Origin: Nocardioides sp. URHA0020
GTDB lineage: Bacteria; Actinomycetota; Actinomycetes; Propionibacteriales; Nocardioidaceae
NCBI RefSeq assembly: GCF_000620705.1
Contig: NZ_KK211167.1
Span: 124,001-188,000 of the forward strand
Length of the DNA: 64,000 bases
Reading direction: 5' to 3'
Shown here: positions 37,593 to 45,937 of the stretch, one piece after another
Layout of the letters: every line of letters begins with the position of its first letter
Position numbering within the stretch: position 1 is the first letter of the stretch
Program-made: the position numbers and the translations under genes
Notes under the pieces: generated by a model
Database searches by the model: none
The model's input: only the letters and a program-made list of their open reading frames with translations
Told to the model about the DNA's origin: nothing

Positions 37593-38048
37593 GTGTCCAA
37601 GCTGAAGGCCAAGGACCCCCTCGCCCCCGAGCGGGGACCCGTCGCGTCGCCGCGATTCATCGTCGCGCTGGTCCTGATGGTGCTCGGCATCGCCTGGATC
37701 GCGTACTACTACATCGCCTTCGACCCGATGGCCGTCCCGGCGAAGACCGGTGGCTCGCCGGCGTTCCTGCGCGACCTGGGCGACTGGAACTACCTGATCG
37801 GCTTCGGGCTGCTGATGGTGGGTCTGATCGTCTCGGCCCACCCCTCCACCCCGCTCGGTCGCGGCCGCGGCGTCGTGGTCGGCATGCTCGGCTGCTTCCT
37901 GGTCGGCCTGCTGTGGATCTGCACGTACTACGTCTTCAGCAACGACCTCAGCAGCATCCCGGTCTTCGATGACCTGGGCCAGAAGAACCTCTTCGTCGGC
38001 ATCGCCTTCATGGCCGTCGGCTTCACCTTCGCCACCCGCTGGGAGTAG
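37593..38048 (+). CDS. crgA: CrgA-type cell division protein with internal duplication
   Basis: This 151-residue protein has four membrane helices. CrgA is normally 80-95 residues with two helices. Residues about 20-85 (RFIVALVLMVLGIAWIAYYY ... FLRDLGDWNYLIGFGLLMVGL) and 90-151 (VVVGMLGCFLVGLLWICTYY ... FDDLGQKNLFVGIAFMAVGF, ending ATRWE) both read like a CrgA unit. In mycobacteria CrgA recruits FtsI and other divisome parts and interacts with FtsZ. GTG 37593 follows AGGAGCACCC. A tandem duplication of the module is the simplest reading. Confidence 0.85.
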   Translation: MSKLKAKDPLAPERGPVASPRFIVALVLMVLGIAWIAYYYIAFDPMAVPAKTGGSPAFLRDLGDWNYLIGFGLLMVGLIVSAHPSTPLGRGRGVVVGMLGCFLVGLLWICTYYVFSNDLSSIPVFDDLGQKNLFVGIAFMAVGFTFATRWE

Positions 38049-38123
38049 CGCGCACGCGCCACTGCGCCCGCCACTGCACACCCGACGCCGGTCGGTCCGC
38101 GAGGACCGGCCGGCGTCGCTGAT

Positions 38124-38200
38124 TTGTCCACACCTGTGCACACAGTTGTGGAGGAACTACACGGGTGTAGTTCTCCACAGGTGAGTGCACAGGTGTGGAG
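38124..38200. repeat. About 75-bp imperfect inverted repeat with one DnaA box
   Basis: The left arm (38124-38162) and right arm (38165-38200) share TCCACACCTGTGCAC and TGTGGAG-AACTACAC blocks in inverted order around a centre at 38163-38164. A perfect TTGTCCACA DnaA box lies at 38124-38132. The element sits in the gap between the convergent crgA and rhomboid genes. It may be a bidirectional terminator or a protein-binding site. Confidence 0.7.
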
Positions 38201-38225
38201 AACTCGGGCTCGGCCGCGCGAGGTC

Positions 38226-38286
38226 GTCGAGACCCCCGAAGTGGCTGCTCGGACGCGGGTCCGACCGCCCATTCGGGTGTCTCGAC
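38226..38286. terminator. Long-stem hairpin between convergent crgA and rhomboid genes
   Basis: Arms at 38226-38240 and 38272-38286 match at 14 of 15 positions, with a loop of about 31 nt that contains a smaller stem (CGGACGCGGGTCCG). The distal arm is followed at once by the rhomboid stop. Confidence 0.55.
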
Positions 38287-38289
38287 GGC

Positions 38290-39204
38290 TCAGGCCAGCG
38301 CGGCGGTGCGGACGGCGACCGCCAGCAGCGTCAGCACGGTGACGGCGACCAGGCCGGCGGACTGGTACGCCGTCCGGTGCTGGCGCGGGGCGTAGACGAG
38401 GATGCCGGCGACCAGGACGCCGCCGACGAAGCCGCCGAGGTGGCCCTGCCAGGAGATGTTCGGCACCGCGAAGGTGATCAGCACGTTGACGGCGATCAAG
38501 CCCCACAGCGCCCGCAGGTCGCCGCCGACCTTGTGCGCCACGACGAGCAGCGCCCCGAAGAGGCCGTAGATCGCGCCGGAGGCGCCGATCGTGAGCTGGT
38601 ACTCGCCCGCCGCCCACATCACGACGGCCGAGCCGACCAGCAGCGAGACCAGGTAGAGCGCGAGGAAGCGCACCCGGCCCAGCACCACCTCCAGCTGCGG
38701 ACCGATCATCCACAGCGCGAGCATGTTGAACGCGATGTGCGTGATGGTGACGTGGGTGAAGCCGCCGGTGACGAGCTGCCACCAGGCGCCGTCCGAGACG
38801 CCGGGCATCCACTGCCCGGTGCAGCTGGCCGCGTCGCCTTGGAGCTGCACGAAGCCGTTCTGCAGGTCGCAGACGCCGTTCGGCCGCAGGCCCAGGAGGT
38901 CGAGCAACCGGCTGCCAGCACCGCCTGACGCCAGGAGGGCGACCCAGACCGCGACGTTGATCCCGATCAGGACCCCCGAGGTGATCGAGGCGTTGGTGGG
39001 CCGCAGCCCGCCGTACGCCGTCCGCCCGGCCCGGGTCGACTTCGCGCCCTCGGCGACGCACTGGGGGCACTGGAAGCCCACGGCCGCGTCGCGCATGCAG
39101 TCCGGGCAGATCGGCCGGTCGCAGCGCTGGCACCGGATGTGCGACTCGCGGCCGGGGTGCCGATAGCAGGTCGGCACCCCGGCCGGGGCCGGATGATCGG
39201 TCAT
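38290..39204 (-). CDS. Rhomboid-family intramembrane serine protease
   Basis: This 304-residue protein has an N-terminal zinc-ribbon/B-box-like part (CYRHPGRESHIRCQRC...CPDC...CPQC), a linker and a six- to seven-helix rhomboid domain. Catalytic Ser209 lies in GASGAIYG and His255 in WQGHLGG. Such proteases cut substrates inside the membrane. Gene order with cyclophilin and crgA is conserved in actinobacteria. The ATG at 39204 is 13 bp after the stop of the cyclophilin gene, so the two form one transcript. Confidence 0.9.
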   Translation of the reverse strand: MTDHPAPAGVPTCYRHPGRESHIRCQRCDRPICPDCMRDAAVGFQCPQCVAEGAKSTRAGRTAYGGLRPTNASITSGVLIGINVAVWVALLASGGAGSRLLDLLGLRPNGVCDLQNGFVQLQGDAASCTGQWMPGVSDGAWWQLVTGGFTHVTITHIAFNMLALWMIGPQLEVVLGRVRFLALYLVSLLVGSAVVMWAAGEYQLTIGASGAIYGLFGALLVVAHKVGGDLRALWGLIAVNVLITFAVPNISWQGHLGGFVGGVLVAGILVYAPRQHRTAYQSAGLVAVTVLTLLAVAVRTAALA

Positions 39205-39217
39205 CGGTGGTGGTGGA

Positions 39218-39730
39218 TCAGGCGCCGACGATCTCGACGGTCTCGATGACGACCGGGTCCTTCGGCTTGTCGCCGGGGCCGGTCGGGGTGGCGCCGATCG
39301 CGTCCACGACGTCGCGCGAGGCCTGGTCGGCCACCTCGCCGAAGATCGTGTGCTTGAAGTTCAGCCACGTCGTCGGCGCGACCGTGATGAAGAACTGCGA
39401 GCCGTTGGTGCCCGGGCCGGCGTTGGCCATCGCGAGCAGGTAGGGCTTGTCGAAGGTGAGCTCGGGGTGCGGCTCGTCCTTGAAGGTGTAGCCCGGGCCG
39501 CCGGTGCCGGTGCCGGTCGGGCAGCCGCCCTGGAGCATGAAGCCCTCGATGACGCGGTGGAAGACCAGGCCGTCGTAGAACGGGCCCGTCTTGCCGTTGC
39601 CCGCGTCGTACTCCTTGGTGCCCTGGGCGAGCCCGACGAAGTTGTCGACCGTCAGGGGGGCGTGGTTCGGGAACAGGTTGATCGTGATGTCGCCCCGGTT
39701 GGTCTTCAAGATGGCCTGCTGGTCCGCCAT
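39218..39730 (-). CDS. ppiA: Peptidyl-prolyl cis-trans isomerase, cyclophilin type
   Basis: The 170-residue single cyclophilin domain has the catalytic FHRVIEGFMLQGGCPTGTGTGGPGY region, NGSQFFIT and the KHTIFGEV motif. It accelerates cis-trans isomerisation at proline bonds in protein folding, in the cytoplasm (no signal peptide). Length is typical. Confidence 0.95.
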   Translation of the reverse strand: MADQQAILKTNRGDITINLFPNHAPLTVDNFVGLAQGTKEYDAGNGKTGPFYDGLVFHRVIEGFMLQGGCPTGTGTGGPGYTFKDEPHPELTFDKPYLLAMANAGPGTNGSQFFITVAPTTWLNFKHTIFGEVADQASRDVVDAIGATPTGPGDKPKDPVVIETVEIVGA

Positions 39731-39890
39731 GACTGCCTCTCACGTTTGGTGGGTACACCACGGACGTACGCGGTGCTGTTGCGGTCCGATCCTCGCACGG
39801 TCGACAAGCAGCCCGCCCGCTGGCCGGCCCCCTGGTTCGGTCACCGGTGACATGATCGAACCAGCCAGGGACACGACGAGAGGAAGCCCC

Positions 39891-40520
39891 ATGGGTCTGC
39901 GGAAGAACAAGTCGATCCTCGACCAGGCCGGTGACACGGTGAGCGAGTACTACGACCAGGTCGGGTCCGTCGTCGCGACGGCGATCGAGAAGGCCGGCCC
40001 GGCGCTGGCCGACGCGAAGACCAAGGCGGCGCCGTACGTCGCCGACGCCAAGACCAAGGCGGCCCCGTACGTCGCCGACGCCCGCGCCAAGGCCGCACCG
40101 GCCATCGCCGCAGGAGCAGCCGTGGCGGCGGACAAGATCGCCTCCGGCGCGGCCATCGCCGCCGAGAAGGCCGCCGTGGCCTCCCAGGCCGCGGCCGTCA
40201 AGGTCGCCGAGGTCGCCGAGCCGACGAAGAAGAAGAAGGGCGGCAAGCTCAAGAAGCTGCTCCTCCTCACCGGGCTCGCGGCCGCAGCGGCGTTCGTCGT
40301 CACCCGCCTCAAGGGTGGCAAGGAGAGCGACAACTGGCAGTCGTCGTACACGCCGACCCCGGCGCCCGCGCCGACCCACGCGGCCGCTCCGGTGACCGAG
40401 GACGACGGGGCCGGCGCCACCGCCGGCGAGGCGATCGCCGACCAGGTCGAGACCCCGCACGCCGTGACCACGCCGGACGAGCCGGCCGACGTCATCACGC
40501 TGGACGACACCACCAAGTAG
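39891..40520 (+). CDS. Ala/Lys-rich repeat protein with membrane helix, function unknown
   Basis: This 209-residue protein has, after the N-terminal 39 residues, three 11-residue repeats (ADAKTKAAPYV twice, ADARAKAAPAI once, at 40008-40106), a long Ala/Val-rich amphipathic helix, a Lys-rich patch, a membrane segment (LLLLTGLAAAAAFVV) and an acidic Pro-rich tail. Eleven-residue amphipathic repeats usually lie on membranes or pack in helical bundles. ATG 39891 follows GAGAGGAAG. It is divergent from the cyclophilin gene. No known family recognised. Confidence 0.75.
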   Translation: MGLRKNKSILDQAGDTVSEYYDQVGSVVATAIEKAGPALADAKTKAAPYVADAKTKAAPYVADARAKAAPAIAAGAAVAADKIASGAAIAAEKAAVASQAAAVKVAEVAEPTKKKKGGKLKKLLLLTGLAAAAAFVVTRLKGGKESDNWQSSYTPTPAPAPTHAAAPVTEDDGAGATAGEAIADQVETPHAVTTPDEPADVITLDDTTK

Positions 40521-40616
40521 GACCGCTCGAGCAGCCGCGCGGCTCAGCGGGCACCGGCGCGCCAGTCGCGCCACCGTCCCTGCGCCGCGCGGCCCGCTCC
40601 GCCCGCTCGAGCACCC

Positions 40617-41657
40617 TCAGCGGGTCCGCTGGCGCAGCCGCGCCCGACCGGTCGGCATCTCCACCGGTCGGTTCTCCGCGATCCAGGCGTCGATCGTCTC
40701 CCACCAGCCGAAGAGCCACTCGATCCGCTCCTCGCGCCCGCTCGGGATGTCGGCCCGCGGGATCTGCCACCACCGCATGATGATCCGCTTGTCCATCGGC
40801 AGCTCGCGCCAGATGTCGGCCGCGGAGACCAGGTGGTCCAGGCCGGTGTGGGCGACCAGGACGACGTCGGCCTCGGGCGCGGCGTCCAGCGCCGCCAGGA
40901 AGCCGCCGGGTCGGGGCGCGAGCACGTGGATCATCTGCTCCGCGCGCTGCGCCATCCGCTCCATCCCGAGCCTGCGCAGCCGGTCGATCGCCTTCTGCCG
41001 GCGCCGCGGGGTGAAGTTGCCCCCCTCGGGGAAGATCACGAACGCGTCGTTGCCGTCGAGCCCGCTCGCGAGGTCCGCGATCTGCGACTCGAGGTCCTCG
41101 TCCGGTCCCGGGTTCGGGGTGATGAAGCGCGCCGGGATGCGGTTGAGCACCACCGAGATCGCGGGGTCCCAGGCCAGGGTGTCCTTGAGGACGACCCGTG
41201 GCTCGCGGTGGTACCACGCCATCAGCGTGTGGATGAGCACGAACGAGTCGCCCGGACCGGCGTGCCGGCAGCACACCAGGATCGGCCGGCCGTGGTGCTC
41301 GAGCGGGCCGGGTCCCTCGGACTCGATCTCCAGGCGCAGCACCCGGCGGGCCTCGCGGAAGAAGATCCACATGGTGCCCTGCACCAGGTCGTAATGGATG
41401 CCCTCGAAGTACGCCGTGCGCAGCCGCCACCCGAAGCCGGACGCCATCCACAGCCCCAGCATCACCACCAGCAGCAGCGCCTCGCAGGTGAGGTAGACGA
41501 CCATCACCCAGAAGAGGCGCAGCGGCCGCAGCCACCCGGGCACGATCGGCGAGATCACGGCCGCGCCGAGCAGCCACAGCGGGAGCGTGAACCAGGCGAG
41601 CCCCGCCAGGGCCACCACCAGCGGCGCGATCACGCAGCGCCGCAGGACCCAGGTCAC
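40617..41657 (-). CDS. PlsC-like phospholipid acyltransferase
   Basis: This 346-residue protein has two or three N-terminal membrane segments and the acyltransferase motifs H-x4-D (CCRHAGPGD, with the usual NH replaced by RH) and VIFPEGGNF. It likely transfers an acyl chain to a lysophospholipid or related acceptor at the membrane. Its ATG overlaps the patatin stop by 4 bp (ATGA), so translation is coupled. Longer than the common 240-residue PlsC because of the N-terminal membrane block. Confidence 0.8.
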   Translation of the reverse strand: MTWVLRRCVIAPLVVALAGLAWFTLPLWLLGAAVISPIVPGWLRPLRLFWVMVVYLTCEALLLVVMLGLWMASGFGWRLRTAYFEGIHYDLVQGTMWIFFREARRVLRLEIESEGPGPLEHHGRPILVCCRHAGPGDSFVLIHTLMAWYHREPRVVLKDTLAWDPAISVVLNRIPARFITPNPGPDEDLESQIADLASGLDGNDAFVIFPEGGNFTPRRRQKAIDRLRRLGMERMAQRAEQMIHVLAPRPGGFLAALDAAPEADVVLVAHTGLDHLVSAADIWRELPMDKRIIMRWWQIPRADIPSGREERIEWLFGWWETIDAWIAENRPVEMPTGRARLRQRTR

Positions 41658-42520
41658 GGGTCGCTCGCTGGCACCGGCCCGAGATGCTCATCGAGGTACG
41701 CCACAGTCGCCTCGTAGGTCAGGTCGATGCGCTCCTGCACGCCGGAGAAGTCGCGGGTGCCGAGCACGCTGTCGTCCTTGCCCGACGTGCCCCGCGCCGG
41801 CAGGACGTGCGCCTCCACGCTGGCGGGCAGCTCGGCGAGCTCCCGGTTGAAGCGGTGCCGCCGCGCGATCTCGAAGGACACCCGGGCCACCTCCCACGGA
41901 CGCCGGGGGACCGTCAGCGGTCGGTCGATCCGACCCACCTGCAGGACGAACACCCGCGACGCCCCGAGCTGGACGGCTCGCCCCAGCGGGATCGAGTTCA
42001 CGATGCCGCCGTCGAGGTAGTGCTCGTCGCCCACCTTCGCCGGAGGCAGCAGGCCGGGCACGGCGGCGCTCGCGACCACCGCGTCGACGACCGGGCCGGA
42101 GTCGAACCAGTGCTCGGCGGCCCGCTCGATGCTGGCGGCGCAGACCTGGAACCGGACCGGGAGCTCCTCGAAGGTCAGGTCGCCGAACTCGTCGACCAGT
42201 GCCTGCTTCAGCGGCGCCGACGACCAGAGGTGGGTGCCCGTCGAGACGGCCCGGCGTACGGTGCGCAGCGGGCTGTCGCCGTACACCTCGGCGCCGGAGC
42301 CGGCGCTCTGCCAGAGCGCGGTCAGCTTCGGGATGACCGAGGCGTCCGGGTCCCGGGCGACCATCGCGCCGTTGAGCGCGCCGATGCTGGTGCCGAGCAC
42401 CAGGTCGGGGGTGATGCCGCGCTCGAAGAGCGCCCGCAGCATCCCGACCTCGACCGCGCCGAGCACGCCGCCGCCACCGAGGACGAAGGCGGTGGTCGCG
42501 GTGGTCGCGGGCTGGCTCAC
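41654..42520 (-). CDS. Patatin-like phospholipase family protein
   Basis: This 288-residue protein has the patatin signature: oxyanion hole GGGGVLGAVEVG, nucleophile Ser45 in GTSIG and the catalytic DGG in YLDGGIVNSIPLG. It hydrolyses acyl esters of phospholipids or other lipids. GTG 42520 overlaps the stop of the DUF3817 gene by 3 bp (GTGA). With the following acyltransferase it forms a likely lipid-remodelling operon. Confidence 0.88.
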   Translation of the reverse strand: MSQPATTATTAFVLGGGGVLGAVEVGMLRALFERGITPDLVLGTSIGALNGAMVARDPDASVIPKLTALWQSAGSGAEVYGDSPLRTVRRAVSTGTHLWSSAPLKQALVDEFGDLTFEELPVRFQVCAASIERAAEHWFDSGPVVDAVVASAAVPGLLPPAKVGDEHYLDGGIVNSIPLGRAVQLGASRVFVLQVGRIDRPLTVPRRPWEVARVSFEIARRHRFNRELAELPASVEAHVLPARGTSGKDDSVLGTRDFSGVQERIDLTYEATVAYLDEHLGPVPASDP

Positions 42521-42867
42521 ACCGTCGAGGGTGCCACGAGCTCGGGGTTCTCGGCGCGCACCTTCTGCGTCACGCGGTGCTCGACCCAGAAGATCAGCAG
42601 CGGCACCAGGCCGGCGATCAGCATCAGCAGGGTGAACGGGATCGACCAGCGGGCCCGACGGGCCAGGAGGAACGCCACCACGACGTACACCATGAAGAGC
42701 CAGCCGTGGAAGAGCCACATGATGCTCGCCGTCTCGCCGAACTGCTGGAGGCTGCTGCCCTCCGCGGCGAGGTACTTCAGGGGCATGGCCACCAGGGCGC
42801 AGAAGGCGAGCAGCACGCCCACGACGAGGGCCAGCACGCGGTAGGCGTTGAACAGCTTCACGGGCAC
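42517..42867 (-). CDS. DUF3817 membrane protein
   Basis: This 116-residue protein has three hydrophobic helices (VLALVVGVLLAFCALVAMPLKYL, WLFHGWLFMVYVVVAFLLA, FTLLMLIAGLVPLLIFWVEHRVT), matching DUF3817 in size and pattern. The MPLKYLAxEGSSLQQFGE and WLFHGW blocks are family-like. It is the first member of a coupled three-gene run with the patatin and acyltransferase genes. Function unknown. Confidence 0.85.
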   Translation of the reverse strand: MPVKLFNAYRVLALVVGVLLAFCALVAMPLKYLAAEGSSLQQFGETASIMWLFHGWLFMVYVVVAFLLARRARWSIPFTLLMLIAGLVPLLIFWVEHRVTQKVRAENPELVAPSTV

Positions 42868-42870
42868 AGC

Positions 42871-43623
42871 CTACGGATCGCGCGGGGGCGAGCCGGCGGC
42901 GTCCTCGACGACCGGCCGCTCGGCTGCGGTGTCGGTCACCCAGCGCCACCAGATGAAGGCGGCGAAGAGGCCGAAGAACCACCACTCGATCGCGTAGAGC
43001 AGGTTGCGGATGCCCGTGAACGTGCCGACGTCGGGCAGCTGGTCGACGCTCGCGCGCTCGAGCCCCGGCTCAGGCTCCGTGGCGACGCCGTACGCGCCGT
43101 AGAGGTCCTGGTCGACGTGCTGGATGAGGTCCGCGATCCGGAGCTGAGGAAGTACGTCGTCGGTGGGGTCCCGGTCGACCTCGCCGGTGCCCTCGGGGGG
43201 CTGCAGCCACGCGTCGAGGCTGGTCGGGCCGCTGGGGGCCGCCGGCGCCTGGGCCGGGTCGGCGACCCAGCCGCGCACGATCGGCAGGGCCGAGCCGTCC
43301 GCGTCGTCGACGGTCAGCGGGGTGACGACCCAGTAGCCCTTCGCGCCGTCCTGGACCCGGCCCGACACGTAGACCGTGCCGCCCGGCACCCACGTCCCGC
43401 TGACGGTGACCGGCTGCCCGACCTTGGTGCCCGGGAAGGGGTCGTCCGGGCCGATCACGTCGGTGAGCGGGACCGGCCGGGCGTGCGTCAGGTCGTCCGC
43501 CTCGGCGTCGCGGTGCGCCTGCCACGCGTCGTACTGCCAGACCCCGAGCCCGACGGCGGCCGCGACGAGCACGACGGCCAGCAGGTGCGCGCCCCAGTAG
43601 CGAGGGGCGAGCGGGCTGGGCAC
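42871..43623 (-). CDS. SURF1-family protein
   Basis: This 250-residue SURF1-type protein has two membrane helices (YWGAHLLAVVLVAAAVGLGVWQYDAW and AIEWWFFGLFAAFIWWRW) and an extracytoplasmic domain containing VTVSGTW, VYVSGRVQDGAKGYWVVTPL and VRGW. SURF1 proteins help assemble haem-copper cytochrome c oxidase. GTG 43623 follows GGAG; an ATG at 43686 would add 21 residues and lacks a better ribosome site. It precedes the DUF3817 gene by 3 bp, in one transcript. Confidence 0.85.
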   Translation of the reverse strand: MPSPLAPRYWGAHLLAVVLVAAAVGLGVWQYDAWQAHRDAEADDLTHARPVPLTDVIGPDDPFPGTKVGQPVTVSGTWVPGGTVYVSGRVQDGAKGYWVVTPLTVDDADGSALPIVRGWVADPAQAPAAPSGPTSLDAWLQPPEGTGEVDRDPTDDVLPQLRIADLIQHVDQDLYGAYGVATEPEPGLERASVDQLPDVGTFTGIRNLLYAIEWWFFGLFAAFIWWRWVTDTAAERPVVEDAAGSPPRDP

Positions 43624-43711
43624 GCGCTCCAGCGTACGGAGCGGGCGTCGTGGCCGACGAGCAGGGCCGCCCACCTCGGCCGGCATCGGCGTGGTGGGCG
43701 GCCCGCGTGGC

Positions 43712-44728
43712 TCAGCTGCGGCTCTTCTTGGGCTTCTTGACCTTGACGACGGTCGAGGCCTTGGAGCCGGAGAGCTCGCCGTTGCCCTGGTAGGCGACGC
43801 TCACCTTGCGCTTGCCGGGCTTGAGGGCCGGGAGCCTGACCGGGACGAAGCCGTCCTCGACGCGTGCCCAGACCGAGCCCTGACCGGAGACCGACACCTG
43901 CGCCCATCCGGTGACCTCGTCGACGGGACCCTTGACCCGCACCAGGGCCAGCCCGCCGCTCACCTTGACCGAGGTCGTCGACTTGTTCTTGGCGACCGTG
44001 GCGCTGGTCTTGGTGACCGGTCCGGGTGCGAGGTCGGCACCGCCGGCGAGAGCCGCCGTCAGCAACTTGAGGATGCCGGGGTAGCTGATGGTCGCGCTGA
44101 TCTTGGCGCCCACGTCACGACGGCCCAGCGTGTACTGCGTGCCCTTCGCGGTGGCGATGACGGTGCCGCCGCGCTTCCAGACCACCTTGGGGGCGATGAA
44201 GTCCCCGACCAGGTCGCCGAGCACCTCGCCGAACGTCGCCGCCGAGGTGACGACCAGCGTCTCGCCGACGCGGGCAGCGCCCGCGAGCTTCGGGGTCGCC
44301 GTGACGACCGTGTACGTCGCGGCCGGGCCCTCGTCGGTGACCGTGATCGCCTTCGTGAAGGTCGGCACCACCGGACCGCCGAGCCCCCCGATGGCGTCCA
44401 GGCCGCACGGCGTGACGCCCACGCACGTGAAGAGCGGCCACCCGCCGAAGACCATCAGCGCGTAGTCGCCGACCGGGACGTCGGTCGCGGTGTACGACGA
44501 CTGGAGCGTGCCCCCGACATCCGGGACCATCGAGATCGGGGCGTCGCCGTTGACGGGGACGAGCTGCACCATTCCCTTCACCGGGGTGCCGAGGTCGTCC
44601 GAGATGTCGATGGTGGCCGTGCCGAGGCCGTCGGGGTCGGCGTGGGCCGGTCCGGTGACGACGAGCGGGGCGGCGATCAGAGTGGCGGCGGCAGCGAGGC
44701 CGATCAGTCGGGACAGGGGGGTACGCAC
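43712..44728 (-). CDS. Secreted Ig-like repeat surface protein, hypothetical
   Basis: This 338-residue protein has a Sec signal peptide (residues about 1-30, cut after AHA) and several beta-rich segments. TPKLAGAARVGETLVVTSA and TSATVAKNKSTTSVKVSG are typical of Ig-like/bacterial-type repeats. It has a Lys-rich C-terminal KVKKPKKSRS end. It is likely exported and wall- or surface-associated, with no catalytic motif. GTG 44728 follows AGGAG by five bases; the overlapping ATG at 44730 is out of frame. Separate from its neighbours. Confidence 0.7.
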   Translation of the reverse strand: MRTPLSRLIGLAAAATLIAAPLVVTGPAHADPDGLGTATIDISDDLGTPVKGMVQLVPVNGDAPISMVPDVGGTLQSSYTATDVPVGDYALMVFGGWPLFTCVGVTPCGLDAIGGLGGPVVPTFTKAITVTDEGPAATYTVVTATPKLAGAARVGETLVVTSAATFGEVLGDLVGDFIAPKVVWKRGGTVIATAKGTQYTLGRRDVGAKISATISYPGILKLLTAALAGGADLAPGPVTKTSATVAKNKSTTSVKVSGGLALVRVKGPVDEVTGWAQVSVSGQGSVWARVEDGFVPVRLPALKPGKRKVSVAYQGNGELSGSKASTVVKVKKPKKSRS

Positions 44729-44897
44729 ATGTGCTCCTAGGGTGCAGACACGAATCTGGCGCACCGATTGAACCGAACTCCCGCCACCCGCGGAGCGGAT
44801 TGCGCGGGGCCGTGGCGCTGGACTAGTCCTGTGATCGCCGACCGCGAGCACCAGCGGGCCCCACGCGGACGAACGTCGCGGCCCGTCACATGAGAAA

Positions 44898-44921
44898 AGA
44901 CCGCAGGATCTCCTGCGGTCT
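44898..44921 (-). terminator. Terminator after tRNA-Ala
   Basis: An 11-bp stem (44898-44908 with 44911-44921) is followed on the minus strand by TTTTCTC, immediately 3' of tRNA-Ala. Confidence 0.8.
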
Positions 44922-44925
44922 CAGG

Positions 44926-45001
44926 TGGTGGAGCCTAGGGGACTCGAACCCCTAACCCCCTGCTTGCAAAGCAGGTGCGCTACCAATTGCGCCAAGGCCC
45001 C
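44926..45001 (-). tRNA. tRNA-Ala (anticodon TGC)
   Basis: This 76-nt gene includes an encoded CCA (44926-44928). The acceptor stem is GGGGCCT/AGGCTCC, the anticodon loop CTTTGCAAG has anticodon TGC, and the T loop is TTCGAGT. Confidence 0.95.
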
Positions 45002-45025
45002 CGGTGGAGCTGATCGAGCAGCAGA

Positions 45026-45151
45026 TCAGGAGCGGGTGACGCTGTCCGTCGCCTCGGCCCAGAGAGCCTGCTCGTGCTTGCCCTCGTCGAGCTTCTTCTT
45101 GACCACGACGGCTGCGCCGGCAGCGATCGCGAGGAGCAGGATCTTCTTCAT
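45026..45151 (-). CDS. DLW-39 family small protein
   Basis: This 41-residue product, too short for usual gene callers, reads [21 protein letters not shown] then [20 protein letters not shown]. The short hydrophobic N-terminus and the conserved LWAEATD C-terminal motif identify the actinobacterial DLW-39 family, which sits beside tRNA-Ala downstream of gyrA, as here. It lies between the two tRNAs on the same strand. Function unknown; a membrane-associated peptide is likely. Confidence 0.85.
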   Translation of the reverse strand: MKKILLLAIAAGAAVVVKKKLDEGKHEQALWAEATDSVTRS

Positions 45152-45186
45152 GGTGACTCCCGCGGAGCTGGGTGGTGTGACCGGGA

Positions 45187-45263
45187 TGGTGGGCCTAAGA
45201 GGACTTGAACCTCTGACCTCTTCCTTATCAGGGAAGCGCTCTAACCGTCTGAGCTATAGGCCC
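45187..45263 (-). tRNA. tRNA-Ile (anticodon GAT)
   Basis: This 77-nt gene includes an encoded CCA (45187-45189). The acceptor stem is GGGCCTA/TAGGCCC, the anticodon arm CTTCCCTGATAAGGAAG has anticodon GAT, and the T loop is TTCAAGT. It follows gyrA and the DUF3566 gene on the same strand, as in other actinomycetes. Confidence 0.95.
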
Positions 45264-45334
45264 CGGACCGAGAGGGGACATTACCCCACCCTCGGAGCCC
45301 CCGACAAAACGGCGGGGGAGCTGGGGGTACTCCG

Positions 45335-45937
45335 TCAGCGCTGGTCCTCGGCGAGGGTGAGCTCCACCCCGCCCAGAAGTGCCGCCGCCATGTTGTAGAG
45401 GAAGGCGCCGAGGGTCGCGATGGCGGTGATCAGGATGACGTCGACGACCGCGACCAGCATCGTGAATCCCATGACGCGGGAGATCCCGACGTACTTCTCG
45501 ACGTCGAAGTCGGCGGCGTCCTGGCCTCCGACGACGTCCTGCACGGTCTGGTTGATCGAGGTCCACACGCCGGCCGCGGAGAGCACCGACCAGATGATGA
45601 AGACCGACACGACCGTGACCACGCCGAAGGCGATCGCCAGCAGGAACGACGTCTTCATGACCGACCACGGGTCGATCCGCGTCAGCCGCAGTCGGGCGCG
45701 CCGCGGCGGCTTCCGGTTGGGGGAGGCCTTCTTGGCGGCCGCCTTGGAGCGCGGGTCCGCGTTGGCGCGGTGCTCGTCGGTGGCCTTGCCGACCGTGGAC
45801 GTGATCCGCTCACCGAGCCCGGGCCGGGTGGCGGTGTCGGTCACGGAGTCCTGGGCCGGCCGCTCGGTGGCGGGACGGCCGGTGGGCTTGCGCGTGGCCG
45901 TGCGCTCGGCGGTGCGCTCGGCGGAACGGTCGGTCAT
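45335..45937 (-). CDS. DUF3566 transmembrane protein
   Basis: This 200-residue protein has a basic, disordered N-terminal half and two membrane helices in the C-terminal half (SFLLAIAFGVVTVVSVFIIWSVL and GFTMLVAVVDVILITAIATLGAFLYN), as in the protein encoded after gyrA in mycobacteria. The LRLTRIDPWSVMKTSF motif precedes the first helix. Its ATG overlaps the gyrA stop by one base, so it is translationally coupled. Its role is linked to the cell envelope in this family but not settled. Confidence 0.9.
   Translation of the reverse strand: MTDRSAERTAERTATRKPTGRPATERPAQDSVTDTATRPGLGERITSTVGKATDEHRANADPRSKAAAKKASPNRKPPRRARLRLTRIDPWSVMKTSFLLAIAFGVVTVVSVFIIWSVLSAAGVWTSINQTVQDVVGGQDAADFDVEKYVGISRVMGFTMLVAVVDVILITAIATLGAFLYNMAAALLGGVELTLAEDQR

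Noticed and set aside
44926..45263. tRNA-Ala and tRNA-Ile as parts of an rRNA spacer
   Set aside because: No 16S or 23S sequence lies on either side; the pair sits beside gyrA as in other actinobacteria.
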